Shown here: piece by piece, positions 6,036 to 9,413 of the stretch
Position numbering within the stretch: the first letter of the stretch is position 1
How the letters are laid out: every line of letters begins with the position of its first letter
Translations under genes and position numbers: made by a program
The notes under the pieces: model-generated
Databases searched by the model: none
The model's input: only the letters and a program-made list of their open reading frames with translations
Told to the model about the DNA's origin: nothing
Assembly: GCA_009701105.1 (NCBI GenBank)
Contig: WLKU01000047.1
Coordinates: 1-9,413 of the forward strand
DNA: 9,413 bases
From: Actinomycetota bacterium
GTDB taxonomy: Bacteria; Actinomycetota; Acidimicrobiia; Acidimicrobiales; Ilumatobacteraceae
Direction: 5' to 3'

Positions 6036-7457
6036 TTAGTTGGTGTTGATACGTGCTCTCAATGAAGCAATTTGGTTTGAGAATCTTGTTTGTTGCTCAA
6101 TTGCAGCCGCTGGACCACTTGCACCTGGAGATGTGCGATGACCCACACCAAGACCCTTACCAATTAGTGCGGCAGCACTTTCACCAAATTTTGGATCTTT
6201 GCGCACGAGATCACGCAGCGATTCATTGCCATTGATTGACTGCTGAACCAAATTTCCAACCATTGCATGAGCTTGGCGAAACGGGGTTCCTTGTTGCACC
6301 AACCACTCTGCAAGATCCGTAGCAAACAGCATCTCTGCGTCAGCGGCCTCACCCATAGTCGATTGATGAAAAGTTGCTGTAGCAATCATGCCTGTCACTG
6401 CCGTGATACCCAATGAAACTTGATCATAGGAATCAAACAACGGTTCCTTGTCCTCTTGGAGGTCACGGTTGTATGCAAGTGGAAGCCCCTTCAAAGTGGC
6501 AAGCAGTCCTGTCAAGTTGCCGATCAAGCGGCCAGTCTTGCCACGAGCAAGCTCGGCGATGTCGGCGTTCTTTTTCTGTGGCAGCATCGACGATCCAGTT
6601 GCATAGCTGTCGTCTAGTGAAGCAAAGCCAAATTCTGTTGAGGTCCACAACACAAACTCTTCACCAATTCGCGAGAGATGAGTTCCAATCAACGCAATGT
6701 CAAAGAGCGCCTCTGCAACAAAATCTCGATCCGATACTGCGTCGAGAGAGTTTGCAAAATAGTTCGCAAATCCCATTTCTTTTGCAGTGAACTTTGGATC
6801 CAGAGGCAGTGATGAACCAGCAAGAGCTCCCGCACCCAAAGTAGAAACATCAAGTCTCTCAATTGTTTGCAAGAGCCTGTCAATGTCTCGAGTAAATGCC
6901 CAAGCATGAGCAAGCAAATGATGAGCAAGAAGAACTGGCTGAGCACGCTGCAAATGTGTGTAACCCGGTAGATATACACCGTCGCTACCCCATCCAGCAG
7001 CATCGGCACGAGTAGCCAAAACATCGCAGAGTTCAAGCAACTGTTTTGCAAGCGCGCCAAGCTCTCGCTTAGTCCACAACCGCACAGCCGTGACACACTG
7101 ATCATTGCGACTACGACCTGTATGTACCTTGCCACCAACCTCGCCAGCAATTTCGGTGACGCGACGCTCTATCGCTGTATGAATGTCTTCATCAGATGCA
7201 ACAAAGACAAACGTATTGTTGCCCATCTCAGTGGCCACAAGATTCAAGGCATCCTTAATCGCACCTGCCTCCTGTTTTGACAGAAGGCCAACGTGCTCGA
7301 GACCCTTAACGTGCGCAATCGAGCCAGCAATGTCGTCTTTCCACAGTCTCTTGTCGAACGAAAGACTTTGCGTGAATGCCATCAGGTCTGCTGCAGGAGC
7401 AACGCTGAAGCGACCATGCCAGAGTGGCTGAGATGAATTGCTCTTTTTAGCGTTCAT
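6036..7457 (-). CDS. argH: Argininosuccinate lyase
   Basis: A 473-aa fumarase/aspartase-superfamily enzyme, of normal length, that splits argininosuccinate into arginine and fumarate, the last step of arginine synthesis. The N-terminus has LWHGRF at 12-17 and the conserved HTGRSRNDQ at 112-120. GYTHLQRAQP at 165-174 supplies catalytic H168, and the superfamily signature GSSMLPQKKN at 288-297 carries the catalytic serine loop. The signature continues as KNADIAELARGKTGR, where relatives usually have Pro in place of the first Ala. The ATG at 7457 overlaps the argR stop by 4 bp (ATGA), with AGGAG and AGGA-like sequences just upstream, so translation is probably coupled to argR. The active enzyme should be a cytoplasmic homotetramer. 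No argG lies beside it, although this enzyme uses the product of ArgG. Confidence 0.97.
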   Translation of the reverse strand: MNAKKSNSSQPLWHGRFSVAPAADLMAFTQSLSFDKRLWKDDIAGSIAHVKGLEHVGLLSKQEAGAIKDALNLVATEMGNNTFVFVASDEDIHTAIERRVTEIAGEVGGKVHTGRSRNDQCVTAVRLWTKRELGALAKQLLELCDVLATRADAAGWGSDGVYLPGYTHLQRAQPVLLAHHLLAHAWAFTRDIDRLLQTIERLDVSTLGAGALAGSSLPLDPKFTAKEMGFANYFANSLDAVSDRDFVAEALFDIALIGTHLSRIGEEFVLWTSTEFGFASLDDSYATGSSMLPQKKNADIAELARGKTGRLIGNLTGLLATLKGLPLAYNRDLQEDKEPLFDSYDQVSLGITAVTGMIATATFHQSTMGEAADAEMLFATDLAEWLVQQGTPFRQAHAMVGNLVQQSINGNESLRDLVRKDPKFGESAAALIGKGLGVGHRTSPGASGPAAAIEQQTRFSNQIASLRARINTN

Positions 7458-7942
7458 TTCCTGGTGGCTCCTGTTGTTTGCAATCCCGCCAATTTTCCTA
7501 AATGTGCAGCAAGTTTCTTTGCCCCAAATTTTTCACTCGCTACACAAAACATGGTGTCGTCTCCAGCAACTGTGCCAACAAGTCCTTCAATTCGCGAACG
7601 ATCCAATGCTGACGCAACCACATGTGCACAACCTGGCGGTGTCCGCACGATTACGAGCGGGTGACTGACTTGAATATCGGCAACCCACTCCGAAAGAACA
7701 CGACGAAGTTGCTCGAGTGGAGCAATTCTTTCTGGCTCGAATTCCGGAATTGCATAGGCTGTTTCGCCCTTTGCCGTGCGCACCTTTACTGCACCAAGAT
7801 CCTCTAAATCTCGAGACACAGTTGCCTGCGTTGCCGCAATGCCAGATTTCTTCAACAACCTCATCAATTGAGGCTGACTTGTTACGTCTCGTTCTGAAAT
7901 AAGACGCGTGATTGACTGCTGACGTTGCACCTTGGTTGTCAT
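7454..7942 (-). CDS. argR: Arginine repressor
   Basis: This 162-aa protein is a full-length ArgR/AhrC regulator, expected to form an arginine-bound hexamer that binds ARG boxes and represses arginine synthesis genes. Residues 1-70 are the winged helix DNA-binding domain; the recognition helix includes ATQATVSRDLEDLG at 37-50 with the family hallmark SRDL at 43-46. Residues about 90-155 are the oligomerisation and arginine-binding domain, with GTVAGDDTMFC at 123-133, whose adjacent Asp pair contacts arginine. The start overlaps the argF stop by 4 bp (ATGA) and has GGGAG 7 nt upstream. Its place inside the operon implies autoregulation, with the operator expected upstream of the first arg gene, outside the window. 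Confidence 0.97.
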   Translation of the reverse strand: MTTKVQRQQSITRLISERDVTSQPQLMRLLKKSGIAATQATVSRDLEDLGAVKVRTAKGETAYAIPEFEPERIAPLEQLRRVLSEWVADIQVSHPLVIVRTPPGCAHVVASALDRSRIEGLVGTVAGDDTMFCVASEKFGAKKLAAHLGKLAGLQTTGATRK

Positions 7943-8847
7943 ACATTCACTCCCATCAAAAATGCAAGCAGCCCACGAGCTGCGTGCATGCGATTGTGTG
8001 CTTGCTCAATAACTTTGCTGTGAGGACCATCGATGACTTCGGCAGCCACTTCCATCCCTCTATGTGCGGGAAGGCAATGCATGAAGATCGCTCCTGCTGC
8101 GGCATTCTTCATCACCGAATCAGACACTTGAAAATTGGCAAATGCCTTTTCGCGCTTGCTTGTCTCAGATTCTTGACCCATCGAGGTCCATACATCGGTA
8201 TGCACGGCATGAGCGCCTTCAACTGCGTCTTTCATGTTGTCAAATTGGCTTACTGATGCAGCACCCAACTTTTGGAGTGCTTGCAACTCACCGTCCTCGG
8301 CCTCATAACCATTTGGGCAACCCAACCGAACATGCATGCCAAGTAGTGCTGATGTTTGCGCCAACGAACGAGCAACGTTGTTGTAGTCACCTACGTAACA
8401 CACCGTTTTCCCTGCAAGATCGCCAAGCTGCTGTTGCATGGTCAACACATCGGCCAAGCCCTGCAATGGATGCTGTCTATCGCTCAACATATTGACAACT
8501 GGCACGCTCGAAGTATCGGCCATTCGCCTCACGGTGTTGTGATCGAATACTCGCGCAGCCAAAATTGCGTGATATCCACCCATCACTTTTGTGATGTCTT
8601 CAACGGTCTCGCGCACATCCAAACCAACCTCTTCTCCACGCGTGTACACAGGGTGTCCACCCAACTGCACAACAGCCATTTCCATGCTGTGTCGTGTTCT
8701 GTTTGATGGTTTTTCAAATATGAGGGCGGCGCCACGTCCGGCAAGTGGACGACCCAGCGTCTCGATGCTCGTCGTGCTCAGTTGCAGTACCTTACGCAAT
8801 TCGTCTGCCGACAAATCTGTTGAGTTAATAAAGTGATGCAGCGTCAT
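7939..8847 (-). CDS. argF: Ornithine carbamoyltransferase
   Basis: A 302-aa transcarbamylase, of normal length, that makes citrulline from ornithine and carbamoyl phosphate in the cytoplasm. The carbamoyl phosphate loop reads KPSNRTR at 46-52, followed by HPLQGLAD at 126-133, the ornithine-loop-like TDVWTSMGQE at 217-226 (Asp and SMG conserved), and the HCLP motif at 257-260. RM near 286 and the AxRxGL-type end complete the family pattern. In many OTCs the first loop is STRTR and the second HPCQ; here Asn and Leu replace Thr and Cys. SMG with HCLP argue for ornithine rather than aspartate as acceptor. ATG at 8847 overlaps the argD stop (ATGA). The Shine-Dalgarno is weak, so translational coupling to argD is likely. 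Confidence 0.95.
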   Translation of the reverse strand: MTLHHFINSTDLSADELRKVLQLSTTSIETLGRPLAGRGAALIFEKPSNRTRHSMEMAVVQLGGHPVYTRGEEVGLDVRETVEDITKVMGGYHAILAARVFDHNTVRRMADTSSVPVVNMLSDRQHPLQGLADVLTMQQQLGDLAGKTVCYVGDYNNVARSLAQTSALLGMHVRLGCPNGYEAEDGELQALQKLGAASVSQFDNMKDAVEGAHAVHTDVWTSMGQESETSKREKAFANFQVSDSVMKNAAAGAIFMHCLPAHRGMEVAAEVIDGPHSKVIEQAHNRMHAARGLLAFLMGVNV

Positions 8848-9413
8848 GAATTACTCGCAATCTCGGAGAGTACCGAAGTGATGAGTTGTACAGCGGTAGC
8901 AATTTCTGAATCGAGGACCGTAATCGGTGGCGCAAGACGCAAAGCAGTTGCAGTCACTGCGTTGGTTACTAGACCACGTTCCAGCAGCATTGACTGCGCA
9001 ATCTTTGCATCGATTCCTGATTGCAGTTCGACACCCAACAGCAAACCACGTCCTCGAACCATGACCACTTGTGGCAATTTGGTCAACGCATCAATCAACA
9101 TTTTGCCTTTGGCTTTCGCTACTGACGGTGCATCCATTTCAAGCATCACGTTGATCGTTGCTCTGGCAGCCGCAGTTGCAATTGCTGTGCCACTAAACGT
9201 GCTTCCGTGATCGCCTGGCTGAAACACTGATGCGATCTCTTTGCGAGCCCAGACTGCACCGATAGGCATGCCATTGCCCATCGCCTTGGCGAGGGTCACT
9301 ACATCGGGCTTGATGCCTGCGTGTTCGAAACCAAACCACTCACCTGTGCGAGCAAAGCCCGTTTGCACCTCATCCATCATGAGCAACACGCCACGCTCGG
9401 CGCACAATGCACT
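8844..9413 (-). CDS. argD: Acetylornithine aminotransferase, C-terminal part (cut by window edge)
   Basis: The C-terminal 189 residues of a class III PLP-dependent aminotransferase; the N-terminal half (about 200 aa) lies beyond the right edge. The enzyme transfers an amino group from glutamate to N-acetylglutamate semialdehyde, giving acetylornithine. In the visible part DEVQTGFARTG starts at residue 14 with the Asp that contacts the PLP ring nitrogen, LAKAMGNGMPIGA holds the Schiff-base Lys (residue 43), and GDHGSTFSG at 67-75 is the phosphate/partner-subunit loop. RLAPPI at 159-164 is the conserved C-terminal strand. The loop after STF reads SGTAIATAAA, where relatives usually have GGNPLACAAA. 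Assignment as ArgD rather than another ornithine-type aminotransferase rests on the arg operon context. The stop overlaps argF by 4 bp. Confidence 0.92.
   Translation of the reverse strand, partial: SALCAERGVLLMMDEVQTGFARTGEWFGFEHAGIKPDVVTLAKAMGNGMPIGAVWARKEIASVFQPGDHGSTFSGTAIATAAARATINVMLEMDAPSVAKAKGKMLIDALTKLPQVVMVRGRGLLLGVELQSGIDAKIAQSMLLERGLVTNAVTATALRLAPPITVLDSEIATAVQLITSVLSEIASNS

Overview
The window looks like a core-genome segment from a member of the Actinomycetota with roughly balanced GC. The minus-strand order argD-argF-argR-argH-tyrS-TPR gene-HAD phosphatase-tlyA-nadK is an actinobacterial arrangement; from memory, Mycobacterium tuberculosis keeps tyrS, a TPR gene, a HAD gene, tlyA and ppnK close together in the same order. 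GTG starts, weak Shine-Dalgarno sequences and possible leaderless starts fit this. The DUF1015 gene and the ArgF sequence suggest an Acidimicrobiia-like lineage (for example Ilumatobacteraceae), but this is an inference from remembered family sequences. I see no transposase, phage gene, tRNA, rRNA or CRISPR array. No gap between genes exceeds about 85 bp.

Layout from right to left, in the direction of most transcription. Positions 9413-6036 hold the tail of an arginine biosynthesis operon: argD (cut by the window edge), argF, argR and argH, each joined to the next by a 4-bp ATGA stop/start overlap. argG is not between argR and argH. tyrS follows argH after 17 nt (6018-4726). After an 83-nt gap comes a gene (4642-3035) for a protein with a long Arg/Gly/Pro/Ser/Asp-rich disordered N-terminal half, built partly from five tandem repeats, and a TPR-like helical C-terminal half. 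A single plus-strand gene, a DUF1015 protein (1826-3028), is wedged between this gene and the next with only 6 bp on its 3' side and 9 bp on its 5' side. Minus-strand genes then resume: a NagD-type HAD phosphatase (1816-950), tlyA rRNA methyltransferase (945-172) and the first 49 codons of NAD kinase (147-1).

Functionally, argD, argF and argH supply steps of ornithine-to-arginine synthesis, and ArgR is the arginine-sensing repressor expected to control them. tyrS and tlyA serve translation, and nadK makes NADP, so the window is mostly housekeeping. The less ordinary parts are the repeat-built disordered region of the TPR protein, the tightly fitted inverted DUF1015 gene, and a perfect inverted repeat covering both divergent GTG start codons. 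I do not see evidence of a wholly new system.
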